From Hydrogenophaga sp. (GTDB lineage: Bacteria; Pseudomonadota; Gammaproteobacteria; Burkholderiales; Burkholderiaceae_C): a stretch of 64,000 bases of DNA. Below, in pieces: positions 40,171 through 49,721 of the stretch (position 1 is the first letter of the stretch; each line of letters starts with the position of its first letter). The notes below the pieces were generated by a model that worked only from the letters and a program-made list of their open reading frames with translations, did no database searches and was not told the DNA's origin. Position numbers and translations under genes: made by a program. The stretch covers positions 1-64,000 of the forward strand of contig NZ_JAHVAB010000057.1 in assembly GCF_019264445.1 (NCBI RefSeq), in the 5' to 3' direction.

Positions 40171-40794
40171 ATGTCCAACCACAAACCACAAGGTTTCACG
40201 CACGAGCGCATCGAGACCAACAACTTCCTCATGATCGTGCTCATCGTGCTGGTGATCGCGGTCGGCGGGCTGGTCGAAATCGTTCCGCTGTTCTTCCAGA
40301 AGTCCACCACCCAGCCGGTGGAAGGCCTCAAGCCCTACAGCGCGCTGCAGATTGCCGGGCGCGACGTGTACGTGCGCGAGGGTTGCTACAACTGCCACTC
40401 GCAGATGATCCGCCCCTTCCAGGCCGAGACGCTGCGCTACGGCCACTACTCGGTGGCGGGCGAATTCGTCTACGACCGGCCATTCCAGTGGGGCAGCAAG
40501 CGCACCGGCCCCGACCTCGCCCGCGTGGGTGGGCGCTACTCCGATGATTGGCACCGCATCCACCTGAACAACCCGCGCGATCTCGTGCCCGAGTCGAACA
40601 TGCCGGCCTATTCCTGGCTGGAGAAAAAGACCGTGGACGAAACCGGCTTGCCCAAGCGCATGCAGGTGCTGCGCACGCTGGGCGCGCCCTACACCGACGA
40701 GGAAATCGCCTCGTCTGTGGCCGATGTGAAAGGCAAGACCGACATGGACGCGCTCATTGCCTACCTGCAGGTGCTGGGCACCGCCATCAAGTAA
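40171..40794 (+). CDS. ccoO: cbb3-type cytochrome c oxidase subunit II (monoheme)
   Basis: 207 aa. One N-terminal membrane anchor, then a periplasmic c-type heme domain with [11 protein letters not shown]; distal Met in [10 protein letters not shown]. It passes electrons from CcoP to CcoN. Start MSNHKPQ at 40171, 10 bp after ccoN. Confidence 0.96.
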   Translation: MSNHKPQGFTHERIETNNFLMIVLIVLVIAVGGLVEIVPLFFQKSTTQPVEGLKPYSALQIAGRDVYVREGCYNCHSQMIRPFQAETLRYGHYSVAGEFVYDRPFQWGSKRTGPDLARVGGRYSDDWHRIHLNNPRDLVPESNMPAYSWLEKKTVDETGLPKRMQVLRTLGAPYTDEEIASSVADVKGKTDMDALIAYLQVLGTAIK

Positions 40795-40813
40795 GTGCCA
40801 GGGAGAACACACC

Positions 40814-40981
40814 ATGGACATCAACGACCTTCGCAGCGCCGTCACCGTGATCAGCCTGATGACCTTCCTGGGCATCGTGGCCTGGGCCTGGTCCCGGCGC
40901 AATCAGTCGCGCTTCGATGAAGCGGCCATGCTGCCGTTTCAGGAAGACGCCACCAACGACCGCACGAAAGAACCGTCATGA
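40814..40981 (+). CDS. ccoQ: cbb3 oxidase small subunit CcoQ
   Basis: 55 aa with one membrane helix (AVTVISLMTFLGIVAWAW) and a charged tail with RFDEAAMLPF, the usual CcoQ/FixQ motif. It stabilises the complex. GGGAG lies upstream of the ATG; its stop overlaps ccoP. Confidence 0.93.
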   Translation: MDINDLRSAVTVISLMTFLGIVAWAWSRRNQSRFDEAAMLPFQEDATNDRTKEPS

Positions 40982-41898
40982 GCGACTTCACCAGCGAATT
41001 CTGGACTTGGTACGCCGCCGGGCTGACCCTCGTCAGCATCCTGGCCTGTCTGGTCCTGCTCTGGATCAGCGGCACGACCAAGGTCAAGGCCTCGGCCGAC
41101 AACACCACCGGCCATGTGTGGGACGGCGACTTGCGTGAGATGAACAACCCGCTGCCCAAGTGGTGGGTCTACCTGTTCGTCATCACCGTGTTGTTTGCGC
41201 TCGCCTATGGCGTGCTGTACCCGACCTTCGGCAAGTACCAGGGGCTGCTGGGCTGGTCTTCCCAAGGCCAGCACCAGGCCGAGGTGGCGAAGGTGGAGAA
41301 GACCATTGCCCCCATCTACGCCCAGTTCGCCAGCATGACGCCGCCGCAACTGGCGGGCAGCGCGCCGGCCATGGCCATTGGCGAGCGCCTGTTCATGAAC
41401 AACTGCGCGCAGTGCCACGGCTCGGACGCGCGCGGCGCCAAAGGCTTCCCCAACCTCACCGACAACGACTGGCTCTGGGGCGGCGACCCGGCTGTGATCA
41501 AGACCACCATCACCGAAGGCCGCATGGGCGTGATGCCGCCGATGGCCGCTGCCGTGGGCACACCCGAGGACGTGCGCAACGTCGCGCATTACGTGCTCAG
41601 CCTCTCGGGCAGCCCGCACGACTCGGTGCGCGCAGCGATCGGCCGCAACAAGTTCGGCGCCTGCGCTGCCTGCCATGGCATGGAAGGCAAGGGCAACCCC
41701 GCCATGGGCGCGCCCAACCTGAGCGACAACACCTGGCTGCATGGCTGGGGTGAAGAGGCGGTGGTGCGCGCCATCACCAAAGGCTTCACCAACCAGATGC
41801 CGGCGCAGGCCGGCAAGCTCAACGCCGACCAGATCCACGTGTTGACCGCCTACATCTGGGGCCTGTCCAACAAGGCGGAGACCGCAGCCGCCAACTGA
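40978..41898 (+). CDS. ccoP: cbb3-type cytochrome c oxidase subunit III (diheme)
   Basis: 306 aa. Two N-terminal membrane helices, DGDLREMNNPLPKWW motif between them, then two heme c domains with CAQCH and CAACH. It takes electrons from soluble cytochromes. Its start overlaps the ccoQ stop. Confidence 0.96.
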   Translation: MSDFTSEFWTWYAAGLTLVSILACLVLLWISGTTKVKASADNTTGHVWDGDLREMNNPLPKWWVYLFVITVLFALAYGVLYPTFGKYQGLLGWSSQGQHQAEVAKVEKTIAPIYAQFASMTPPQLAGSAPAMAIGERLFMNNCAQCHGSDARGAKGFPNLTDNDWLWGGDPAVIKTTITEGRMGVMPPMAAAVGTPEDVRNVAHYVLSLSGSPHDSVRAAIGRNKFGACAACHGMEGKGNPAMGAPNLSDNTWLHGWGEEAVVRAITKGFTNQMPAQAGKLNADQIHVLTAYIWGLSNKAETAAAN

Positions 41899-41921
41899 AC
41901 GGGCGCGCCGCCTGAACCACC

Positions 41922-43361
41922 GTGAACCCCACCCCTGCCTCTGCCAGAGCCCCCATTCCCATCGTGCCCGTTGCCGACGACGGGGAGATGGTGTCCCTCT
42001 ACGCCTCGCGCGAGAAGATCCAGCCGCGCTCGGTGTCGGGCGTGTTCGCCCGCTGGCGCTGGGCCATGGTGTGGCTCACGCAGCTGGTGTTCTACGGGCT
42101 GCCCTGGCTGCAGTGGAACGCGCGGCAGGCGGTGCTGTTTGACCTGGAGGCGCGGCGGTTCTACCTGTTTGGCCTGGTGCTGTATCCGCAGGACTTCATC
42201 TATCTCACGGGCCTGCTGGTCATCTCTGCGCTGTCGCTCTTTCTGTTCACGGCGGTGGCGGGGCGGCTGTGGTGCGGCTTCACCTGCCCGCAAACGGTCT
42301 ACACCGAGATCTTCATGTGGATCGAGAAGAAGGTGGAGGGCGACCGCTCGGCGCGCATGCGCCTGGACAACGCGAAGCTCTCGGCCACCAAGCTGGGCAA
42401 GAAGACGCTCAAGCACGCGCTGTGGATCGCCGTGGCGCTGTGGACCGGTTTCACGTTTGTGGGCTACTTCACGCCGATGCGCGAGCTCGGCGCGCTCACG
42501 CTGGCCGCATCGCTCGGGCCCTGGCAGCTGTTCTGGGTCGGCTTCTACGGGTTTGCCACCTACGGCAACGCCGGCTTTCTGCGCGAGCAGGTGTGCAAAT
42601 ACATGTGTCCCTACGCGCGCTTCCAGAGTGCGATGTTCGACAAGGACACCATGATCGTCACCTACGACGCGCAGCGCGGCGAGCCGCGCGGGGCGCGTTC
42701 GAAGAAAGCCGACCCCAAGGCGCTGGGTTTGGGCTCGTGTGTGGATTGCACGCTGTGCGTGCAGGTGTGTCCCACCGGCATCGACATCCGCAAGGGCCTG
42801 CAGTACGAGTGCATTGGCTGCGCCGCCTGCGTGGACGTGTGCGACGACGTGATGGACAAGGTGGGCTATCCGCGCGGGTTGATCCGCTTCTCGACCCAGA
42901 ACGGCGTGGCCCGTGGTTGGGACACGCGGCAAATGCTCAAGCGCGCCATACGCCCGCGCGTGCTGGTCTACACCGGCATCCTGCTGGCCATCACGCTGGC
43001 CGTGGGCATGAGCCTGCTGCTGCGCACCCCGTTGAAGGTGGACGTGATCCGCGACCGCGGTGCCCTGGCGCGCATGGTGGAGCAGGGGCGCATTGAAAAC
43101 GTGTTCCGCCTGCAGATCATGAATGCCACCGAGCAGCCCCAGCGCTACGCCATCAGCGTGTCGGGCCTGCCCGGCATTGCGCTGGCTTCAGGTGCCGAGG
43201 TGCAGGTGCTGTCGACCGAGGCGCGTGCCGTGGCGGTGCGGGTGCAGATCCCTCCCGACGCGGCCAGCGCGGGCTCGCACCCCATCGCCTTCGAGATCCG
43301 CGCGCTGGGCGACGACGCGATCCATGTCACTGAAAAAGCGGCGTTCCTCGTACCGCGCTGA
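41922..43361 (+). CDS. ccoG: cbb3 assembly ferredoxin-like protein CcoG
   Basis: 479 aa. Several membrane helices, then two [4Fe-4S] motifs in CVDCTLCVQVCPTG and CIGCAACVDVCD, and a C-terminal Ig-like domain. CcoG/FixG/RdxA proteins reduce copper for cbb3 assembly. The start is GTG at 41922; the frame has no better ATG before the conserved IQPRSVSG region. Confidence 0.95.
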   Translation: MNPTPASARAPIPIVPVADDGEMVSLYASREKIQPRSVSGVFARWRWAMVWLTQLVFYGLPWLQWNARQAVLFDLEARRFYLFGLVLYPQDFIYLTGLLVISALSLFLFTAVAGRLWCGFTCPQTVYTEIFMWIEKKVEGDRSARMRLDNAKLSATKLGKKTLKHALWIAVALWTGFTFVGYFTPMRELGALTLAASLGPWQLFWVGFYGFATYGNAGFLREQVCKYMCPYARFQSAMFDKDTMIVTYDAQRGEPRGARSKKADPKALGLGSCVDCTLCVQVCPTGIDIRKGLQYECIGCAACVDVCDDVMDKVGYPRGLIRFSTQNGVARGWDTRQMLKRAIRPRVLVYTGILLAITLAVGMSLLLRTPLKVDVIRDRGALARMVEQGRIENVFRLQIMNATEQPQRYAISVSGLPGIALASGAEVQVLSTEARAVAVRVQIPPDAASAGSHPIAFEIRALGDDAIHVTEKAAFLVPR

Positions 43362-43391
43362 GTCCCGATGCTGTCACTCAAGGAGATATCC

Positions 43392-43685
43392 ATGAATCCC
43401 TCATCCTCAACCGCCGCTGCCCCTGCCGTGGCCTGGTGGCGCGTGCCGCAGATGTGGCTGGTGGTCGGCGGCCCGCTGGCCGTGGTGGTGGCCAGCCTCA
43501 TCACCGCGTTCATCGCGGTGCGCCATGCCGACCCCGTGCTGGACAAGGCGGTGTTCGAGCGCGACCGCGAAGCCGCGCTGGTGCTGCAGGGTCAGGCCAA
43601 AGCCGATGCGCTCATCAAGCTGCAGCCCGCCCACCAGGCCCGCAACCACGCCGCATCGCCCGTGGTGCCCGCGGCAGATCGCTGA
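43392..43685 (+). CDS. ccoH: FixH/CcoH-like protein, short form
   Basis: 97 aa. One N-terminal membrane helix (MWLVVGGPLAVVVASLITAF), then a short periplasmic part; typical FixH is about 150 aa, so this is a reduced version. AAGGAG lies 7 bp before the ATG at 43392. Its position after ccoG supports the assignment. Confidence 0.75.
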   Translation: MNPSSSTAAAPAVAWWRVPQMWLVVGGPLAVVVASLITAFIAVRHADPVLDKAVFERDREAALVLQGQAKADALIKLQPAHQARNHAASPVVPAADR

Positions 43686-43687
43686 AC

Positions 43688-43921
43688 ATGGAAACGCGCG
43701 ACTGGGTGGGCATCGCCTGGCCGGCTTTCCTGCTGGCGGCGGTGCTGGAGATGGTGGTGTTTGCGATGGTCGACCCGAGCGACCTGCACCGCTCCGGCGG
43801 CGATCCCCTGGGCTGGTCTCGGCAGGCGGTCTACACCGTGTCGTTCTTCGTGTTCTGGGCGGTCACCGCCGCATCCAGCGCCTTGACCGTCCTGCTGGTC
43901 AGCCGCAGGTCTGAGGGTTGA
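43688..43921 (+). CDS. Small two-helix membrane protein at the end of the cco cluster
   Basis: 77 aa. Two hydrophobic segments (IAWPAFLLAAVLEMVVFAMV at 9-28 and VYTVSFFVFWAVTAASSALTVLL at 48-70) separated by a polar loop. It starts 2 bp after ccoH, so it is surely cotranscribed, and overlaps the 3' end of convergent fnr by 23 bp. No family is recognised with certainty; a role in cbb3 assembly is inferred from place only. Confidence 0.7.
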   Translation: METRDWVGIAWPAFLLAAVLEMVVFAMVDPSDLHRSGGDPLGWSRQAVYTVSFFVFWAVTAASSALTVLLVSRRSEG

Positions 43922-44618
43922 CGATCTGGCGCAGGCCGTCCGTGCTCTTGATGTGAACGTAGCGCTGCTTGACGTCGATGATGCCGTCCTCGACGAACTT
44001 GGAGAAGGTGCGGCTCACCGTCTCCAGCTTCATGCCGAGGTAGCTGCCGATCTCCTCGCGCGTCATGCGCAGCACCAGCTCGGACTGCGAGAAACCGCGC
44101 GCGTGCAGGCGCTGCACCAGGTTGAGCAGGAAGGCGGCGAGCCGCTCTTCGGCCCGCATGCTGCCCAGCAGCAGCATCACGCCATGGTCGCGCACGATTT
44201 CGCGGCTCATGATCTTGTGCACATGGTGCTGCAGCGTGTTGAACTCGCGCGAGAGCTCTTCCACCTGGTCAAACGGCATCACGCAGACCTCGGCGTCTTC
44301 CAGCGCCACGGCGTTGCACGAATGGTGGTCACTGACGATGCCATCCAGGCCGATGATCTCGCCCGTCATCTGGAAGCCGGTCACCTGGTCGCGCCCGTCG
44401 GCCGTGGTCACGCAGGTCTTGAAGAAGCCCGAGCGCACGGCGTAGAGCGAAGTGAACTTGTCGCCCACATTGAAGAGCGCCGCGCCACGCTTGATGCGTC
44501 GGCGCTTGGAAATGACCTTGTCGAGTTTCTCCATCTCGTCCGGGTTCAATCCCATGGGGAGGCAGAGTTCGCGCAGGTTGCAGCTGGAGCAGGCGACTTT
44601 GATGGTTTGGGCATCCAT
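43899..44618 (-). CDS. fnr: FNR-type oxygen-sensing transcription regulator
   Basis: 239 aa. [4Fe-4S] ligands C10, C13, C19 (ACSSCNLRELC) and C101 (SDHHSCNAV); cAMP-receptor-like sensor domain; C-terminal HTH with recognition helix LETVSRTFSKF (E..SR contact residues of FNR). It should bind the boxes at 36067, 38643 and 44681 when oxygen is low. The last of these lies 63 bp upstream of its own ATG, so it may also autoregulate. Confidence 0.95.
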   Translation of the reverse strand: MDAQTIKVACSSCNLRELCLPMGLNPDEMEKLDKVISKRRRIKRGAALFNVGDKFTSLYAVRSGFFKTCVTTADGRDQVTGFQMTGEIIGLDGIVSDHHSCNAVALEDAEVCVMPFDQVEELSREFNTLQHHVHKIMSREIVRDHGVMLLLGSMRAEERLAAFLLNLVQRLHARGFSQSELVLRMTREEIGSYLGMKLETVSRTFSKFVEDGIIDVKQRYVHIKSTDGLRQIVNPQTCG

Positions 44619-44680
44619 GGCCGGAGCATACCCCCAAGGGTGTTTCAGGGGACATCTTTTGACGGCGATCTTTCCCCTGT

Positions 44681-44694
44681 TTGATCGAGATCAA
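44681..44694. promoter_or_regulatory. Perfect FNR box between fnr and hemN
   Basis: TTGATCGAGATCAA is an exact TTGAT-N4-ATCAA match. A start point 41 bp to the right falls near 44729, 18 bp before the hemN TTG; to the left it falls 28 bp before the fnr ATG. Confidence 0.88.
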
Positions 44695-44746
44695 GGAAGG
44701 GCCGCGGCGTGTGCCCCACAGTGAAGGCCTTGATGGAGATCCGACC

Positions 44747-46126
44747 TTGAGCCACGCCATACCTGACGAACTGCTGCGGCGCTTCGACGTCCCGGGCCCC
44801 CGGTACACCTCGTACCCCACGGCCGACCGGTTTGTGGAGGCGTTCACCGAGAGCGACTACGTCCAGGCGCTGGAGCAGCGCAGGGCAGGCTCCATGGCCC
44901 TGCCGCTGTCGCTGTATGTGCATGTCCCGTTCTGCGAATCGGTCTGCTACTACTGCGCGTGCAACAAAGTGATTACCCGGCACCACTCGCGCGCAGCCGA
45001 ATACCTGCGCTACCTCACCCGCGAGGTGGAGTTGCAGGTGGCCCACGTGGGCAAGGGCCAGAGTGTGTCGCAGCTGCACCTGGGCGGCGGCACGCCCACG
45101 TTCTTGTCCGACGCCGAGCTGGAAGACCTCATGGCCATGCTGCGGCGCCACTTCACGCTGGTGCCTGGTGGCGAATACTCCGTCGAGGTGGACCCCCGCA
45201 CCGTGACCGAAGAGCGCCTCATGGCACTGGCCCGCATGGGGTTCAACCGCCTGAGCTTTGGCGTGCAGGATTTCGACCCGGCGGTGCAGAAAGCCGTGCA
45301 CCGCATCCAGCCGGCAGAGCAGGTGTTTGCGCTGGTGGCCGCAGCACGGCGCATCGGCTTCGAGTCGGTCAACGTCGACCTCATCTACGGCCTGCCGCTG
45401 CAGACGCCCGAGTCCTTCAAACGCACGCTGGCCCAGGTGAACGAGTTGCGCCCCGACCGGATTGCGCTCTACGGCTACGCACACCTGCCGTCGCGCTTCA
45501 AGCCGCAGCGCCGCATTTCGGCGGCCGAACTGCCCAGCGCCGGCGACAAGCTGACCATGCTGTCCATGTCGCTGGACGCGCTGATGGACGCCGGGTATGT
45601 CTACGTCGGCATGGACCACTTCGCCTTGCCCAACGATGCACTGGCCGTGGCCAAGCGGCAAGGCCGCCTGCACCGCAACTTCCAGGGCTACAGCACGCAG
45701 CCCGATTGCGACCTCATTGCGCTCGGTGTGTCTGCCATCGGCCGCATCGGCGCCACCTACAGCCAGAACGCCAAGACGCTGGAGGAGTACCGCGACCTGC
45801 TCGACCAGGGGCGACTGCCCATCGTGAGGGGGCTGGCGCTCACGCGCGACGACCTTCTGCGGCGGGCGGTGATCATGTCGCTGATGTGCCAGGGCGAAGT
45901 GCAGTTCGAGTCCATCGAGCTCGGCCACCTCATCGACTTCCGCAGCTACTTTGCCCGTGAGCTGGAGGTCCTCGACGGGCTGGCCGCACACGGCCTGGTG
46001 CGCCTGAGCACCAGCGGTGTTCAGGTGACCGAAGCCGGCTGGTTTCTGGTGCGCGCCATCGCGATGGTGTTTGACAAAAACCTTCAGGTGGACCGGGACC
46101 GCGCCCGGTTCTCCAAAATCATCTGA
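44747..46126 (+). CDS. hemN: Oxygen-independent coproporphyrinogen III oxidase
   Basis: 459 aa from TTG 44747. Radical SAM enzyme of heme synthesis under low oxygen; CESVCYYCAC holds the CX3CX2C cluster motif, followed by LHLGGGTPTFLS and EVDPRT. The TTG has GGAGAT 7 bp upstream, and it lies just downstream of the start point expected from the FNR box; an in-frame TTG at 44681 is inside the box itself and cannot be the real start. GTG 44711 is an alternative. Confidence 0.93.
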   Translation: MSHAIPDELLRRFDVPGPRYTSYPTADRFVEAFTESDYVQALEQRRAGSMALPLSLYVHVPFCESVCYYCACNKVITRHHSRAAEYLRYLTREVELQVAHVGKGQSVSQLHLGGGTPTFLSDAELEDLMAMLRRHFTLVPGGEYSVEVDPRTVTEERLMALARMGFNRLSFGVQDFDPAVQKAVHRIQPAEQVFALVAAARRIGFESVNVDLIYGLPLQTPESFKRTLAQVNELRPDRIALYGYAHLPSRFKPQRRISAAELPSAGDKLTMLSMSLDALMDAGYVYVGMDHFALPNDALAVAKRQGRLHRNFQGYSTQPDCDLIALGVSAIGRIGATYSQNAKTLEEYRDLLDQGRLPIVRGLALTRDDLLRRAVIMSLMCQGEVQFESIELGHLIDFRSYFARELEVLDGLAAHGLVRLSTSGVQVTEAGWFLVRAIAMVFDKNLQVDRDRARFSKII

Positions 46127-46148
46127 AGCCCCACGCCGGCACCGACAC

Positions 46149-46820
46149 ATGCAAACCTCCATGGCCGTGACGGCGCTCTTCATGGGCCTGGTGGGCGGAC
46201 CGCATTGCGTGGCCATGTGCGGTGCGGCCTGCGCGGGCATTGGGCGCGCGGCGGGTGCGCGCAGCACGCGGGCGCTGCTGGGCTTTCAGCTGAGCCGCAT
46301 GACCGGCTACGCGCTGTTGGGCGCCTTTGCCGCGGGATCGGTCCAGGGGCTGGCCTGGCTGGGCACCCACGCCGCCGTGCTGCGCCCGGTCTGGGCCATG
46401 TTTCATGTGGCGGCCCTGTTGCTCGGCGCGGTGTTGCTGTGGCAGGCCCGCCAGCCCGCCTGGATCGAATCGCTGGGTCAGAACGTGTGGCGCCGCGCCC
46501 GCCCGGCCCTGGCGGCGCTGGGCCCGCAGGCGCCCGTGGTCCTCGGGCTGGGTTGGGCGCTCATGCCTTGCGGCCTGCTGTATTCGGCCTTGCTGGTGGC
46601 GTCGCTGTCGGCCCATGCGCTGGAAGGCGCGGCCCTCATGGCCTTGTTCTCGCTGGGCACCTCCGTGTCATTGACTGCAGGCCCGTGGCTGATGCTGCGC
46701 CTGCGCGGCGCGCGCACGGGCGGCTGGGGCATTCGGCTCGCGGGCCTGGCGCTCGCGCTGACCTCTGGCTGGGCCCTCTGGATGGGCATCACCCAGCCCA
46801 GCGGCTTGTGGTGTGCCTGA
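46149..46820 (+). CDS. Sulfite exporter TauE/SafE-like membrane protein (DsbD_2/COG2836)
   Basis: 223 aa, about six membrane helices. The opening GLVGGPHCVAMCGAACAG contains the HCxxMCG motif and ALMPCGLLYSALLVAS a second Cys motif, as in COG2836 proteins often found beside cbb3 genes. A role in copper or thiol handling for oxidase assembly is inferred. Start ATG at 46149, 22 bp after hemN. Confidence 0.8.
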   Translation: MQTSMAVTALFMGLVGGPHCVAMCGAACAGIGRAAGARSTRALLGFQLSRMTGYALLGAFAAGSVQGLAWLGTHAAVLRPVWAMFHVAALLLGAVLLWQARQPAWIESLGQNVWRRARPALAALGPQAPVVLGLGWALMPCGLLYSALLVASLSAHALEGAALMALFSLGTSVSLTAGPWLMLRLRGARTGGWGIRLAGLALALTSGWALWMGITQPSGLWCA

Positions 46821-46825
46821 GCGGA

Positions 46826-47755
46826 TCAGCGAGGCCCCGCTGCGCGCCCTGGCAAGGTCGCCAGCACGAGGCCGAGCAGGGCGATGCCGAACGCCACGCC
46901 TTGCATGACCGTGAGCCGCTCGCCCATGAACAGCACGCCGATGATCGCGGCACTGATGGGCAGCATGACGGTGAACACGCCTGCCTGTGAGGCCGGCACG
47001 GTTTTCAATCCGGTCATCCACAGCCACACCGTCCACACGCTGGCGGCCAGCGCATAGAACACGAGCAACCCCCAGACGGGCAGGGCCACCGAGGAAAAGT
47101 CAAACGTCCAGGCCGCCCACAGACCCATGGGCGTGACCAGCGCGAACCCCCAGAGGTTGATGATGGCCGAGATGCGCTTGGGGCCCAGACCCTCGGTCAG
47201 TCGCTTGCCGATGACCACATAAGACGCTTCGCAAATGACAGCGGCAAACACCAGCAGGTTGCCCAGCACAGCCTTGCTGATGCCGAACGGTCCGGCCGTG
47301 TCTGAAGGAACGTCGCTGTGCGTCTTCTGCAGCGAGAAAAGCCCGATACCCACAGCCGCACAGGCGATGCCCGCCACGCTGCGCCAGCCAATGCGCTCAC
47401 GCAGGAGGAGCCAGCTCAGCACCGCGACCACGGCCGGTATCGACGACATCACCACGCCCGCCGCCACCGCTGTGGTCATGCTCACGCCAAACAGCATGCA
47501 GATCGAGAAGAGAAAGTTGCCGAGGAACGACTCGAGGAACAGCAACCCGCGAGTGCGTGGCGAGATGGCGGGTTCGTCCGCGGGCTTCTTCAGCCAGTTC
47601 CACATGGCCAGGCCACCGATGCCAAACCGCAGCCAGGCCAGCAGAAACACAGGGAACACGAGCACCAGTGGCTTCGACAGCGCCACATAGCTGCCCACCA
47701 GCGACATGCTCAATGCCAGGCTCAGGCAGGCCCACAAACGGTTCTGGGAGGTCAC
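46826..47755 (-). CDS. EamA-family DMT transporter
   Basis: 309 aa, ten membrane helices in two EamA repeats (about 5-145 and 165-300). Substrate unknown, probably a metabolite exporter. Convergent with the TauE-like gene, 5 bp apart. Confidence 0.9.
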   Translation of the reverse strand: MTSQNRLWACLSLALSMSLVGSYVALSKPLVLVFPVFLLAWLRFGIGGLAMWNWLKKPADEPAISPRTRGLLFLESFLGNFLFSICMLFGVSMTTAVAAGVVMSSIPAVVAVLSWLLLRERIGWRSVAGIACAAVGIGLFSLQKTHSDVPSDTAGPFGISKAVLGNLLVFAAVICEASYVVIGKRLTEGLGPKRISAIINLWGFALVTPMGLWAAWTFDFSSVALPVWGLLVFYALAASVWTVWLWMTGLKTVPASQAGVFTVMLPISAAIIGVLFMGERLTVMQGVAFGIALLGLVLATLPGRAAGPR

Positions 47756-48073
47756 GGTCTACTCGGGGTGTGCAGGGAAGTGGGCCGCATCATGCCTGAT
47801 GCCATCCTGCGCATTTCAGGATGAGAGAGGCATTTTTCTTGATATGAAAAACTGAAATGTTGCAACGCAAGAAATTTTCTCAATGCGAGAGATCGTATAC
47901 CGCATAGAGAAATCGATATTAAATATCGTTGATAAATATAAAGAAAATTCTTGTCTTATATAAGACACAAGAGCTTTCCAAAGTCTTCTATAAGACTTAA
48001 AGTTGTCCCCAACGGCACAGCGTTCGCACGCAAAACCCGCCGCCCCGATCCATCAACCTCACGGAGTCTTCAA
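47756..48073. promoter_or_regulatory. AT-rich aceA control region with three palindromes
   Basis: A 318-bp gap, much more AT-rich than its surroundings. It holds CGATATT-A-AATATCG (47914-47928), the perfect 16-mer TGTCTTATATAAGACA (47952-47967), and AAGTCTT-CTAT-AAGACTT (47981-47998). The last two share GTCTTNTATAAGAC and their centres are 30 bp apart, about three helical turns, as expected for two bound dimers. No gene is seen. The regulator is unknown. Confidence 0.7.
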
Positions 48074-49405
48074 ATGCCCCAATCCCTGACCGAGCAACTC
48101 AGCCGCCAACAGCAAATCGAAGCCCTGGAAAAAGACTGGGCCACCAACCCCCGCTGGAAGGGTGTCAAGCGTGGCTACTCCGCCGCAGACGTGGTGCGTT
48201 TGCGCGGCAGCATGCAGATCGAGCACACCTTGGCCAAGCGCGGTGCAGAAAAGCTGTGGGACAAGGTCAACGGCGGCGCCAAGAAGGGCTACGTGAATGC
48301 CTTTGGCGCCATTTCCGCTGGCCAGGCCATGCAGCAAGCCAAGGCCGGCCTCGAAGCCGTGTACCTGTCGGGCTGGCAGGTCGCCGCCGACGGCAACACC
48401 AGCGAAACCATGTACCCCGACCAGTCGCTCTACGCGTACGACTCGGTGCCCACCATGGTCCGCCGCATCAACAACACGTTCAAGCGCGCCGACGAAATTC
48501 AGTGGGGCCGTGGCATCGAGCCGGGCAGCCCTGAATTCATTGACTACTTCCTGCCCATCGTGGCCGATGCAGAAGCCGGCTTTGGTGGCGTGCTCAACGC
48601 CTTCGAGCTCATGAAGAACATGATCGCCGCCGGCGCCGCTGGCGTGCACTTCGAAGACCAGCTGGCCGCCGTGAAGAAATGCGGCCACATGGGCGGCAAG
48701 GTGCTCGTGCCCACGCAAGAAGCCTGCGAAAAACTGATCGCCGCACGCTTCGCCGCCGACGTGATGGGCGTTTCCACCATCGTGCTGGCCCGCACCGACG
48801 CAGAAGCCGCGAACCTCATCACCAGCGACCACGACGCCAACGACAAGCCGTTCCTGACGGGCGAGCGCACCCAGGAAGGCTTCTACCGCGTGAAGAACGG
48901 CCTGGAGCAAGCCATCAGCCGCGGCGTGGCCTACGCGCCCTACGCTGACCTGGTGTGGTGCGAGACCGGCGTGCCAGACATCGGTTTCGCCCGCGAATTC
49001 GCCCAGGCCGTGCAGGCCGCTTGCCCCGGCAAGCTGCTGTCGTACAACTGCTCGCCGTCGTTCAACTGGAAGAAAAACCTCAACGACAAGCAGATCGCGT
49101 CCTTCCAGGAAGACCTGGCTGCGCTGGGCTACCGTTACCAGTTCATCACGCTGGCGGGCATTCACATCAACTGGTTCAACACCTTCCAGTTCGCCCACGC
49201 CTACGCCCGCGGCGAAGGCATGAAGCACTACACGGAAATGGTGCAGGAACCCGAATTCGCTGCACGCGACAAGGGCTACACCTTTGTATCGCACCAGCAG
49301 GAAGTGGGCGCGGGTTACTTCGACGACGTGACCACGGTGATCCAGGGCGGTTCGTCGAGCGTGAAGGCGCTCACCGGCTCGACCGAAGAAGAGCAGTTCC
49401 ACTGA
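48074..49405 (+). CDS. aceA: Isocitrate lyase
   Basis: 443 aa. Splits isocitrate to glyoxylate and succinate in the glyoxylate shunt. The catalytic signature [17 protein letters not shown] is present, with VHFEDQLAA and [21 protein letters not shown] lies 7 bp before the ATG. No malate synthase gene is in the window. A terminator follows. Confidence 0.97.
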   Translation: MPQSLTEQLSRQQQIEALEKDWATNPRWKGVKRGYSAADVVRLRGSMQIEHTLAKRGAEKLWDKVNGGAKKGYVNAFGAISAGQAMQQAKAGLEAVYLSGWQVAADGNTSETMYPDQSLYAYDSVPTMVRRINNTFKRADEIQWGRGIEPGSPEFIDYFLPIVADAEAGFGGVLNAFELMKNMIAAGAAGVHFEDQLAAVKKCGHMGGKVLVPTQEACEKLIAARFAADVMGVSTIVLARTDAEAANLITSDHDANDKPFLTGERTQEGFYRVKNGLEQAISRGVAYAPYADLVWCETGVPDIGFAREFAQAVQAACPGKLLSYNCSPSFNWKKNLNDKQIASFQEDLAALGYRYQFITLAGIHINWFNTFQFAHAYARGEGMKHYTEMVQEPEFAARDKGYTFVSHQQEVGAGYFDDVTTVIQGGSSSVKALTGSTEEEQFH

Positions 49406-49433
49406 GCTGAATCCCCGCATTCAGAGGAGACAG

Positions 49434-49458
49434 GGCCACCCTTCGGGGTGGCTTTTTT
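49434..49458 (+). terminator. Rho-independent terminator after aceA
   Basis: Stem GCCACC/GGTGGC with loop CTTCGG, followed by T6. The rest of the gap up to 49721 shows no gene or clear motif. Confidence 0.88.
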
Positions 49459-49721
49459 GTGCCGGGTAGGCCCAGATGCGCGCTGAACGGCTTTGCTAAG
49501 GCGCTTGCGTTGTGAAGAATGTCTCGGCTGACAGCAGCATCAGCCTGTATTACCAAAGTATCCTTGCTCACGTGGCACACGGGGCGAAAACGCGGCGATG
49601 CATCGTGAGGGGGCTCATGCTGGTGGCCTGTGGCCACGCTGCCTGAAAACCAGAGGCTGGCCAGCGAGCGGCTTGCAGCTTCCGCGCCGTGCGATGAGCC
49701 GATGACCTTGACGGGAAAAAC

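Noticed and set aside
44681-44746. hemN start at the TTG of position 44681
   Set aside because: That TTG is the first half-site of the FNR box; a TTG at 44747 has a proper ribosome site and fits the expected transcription start.
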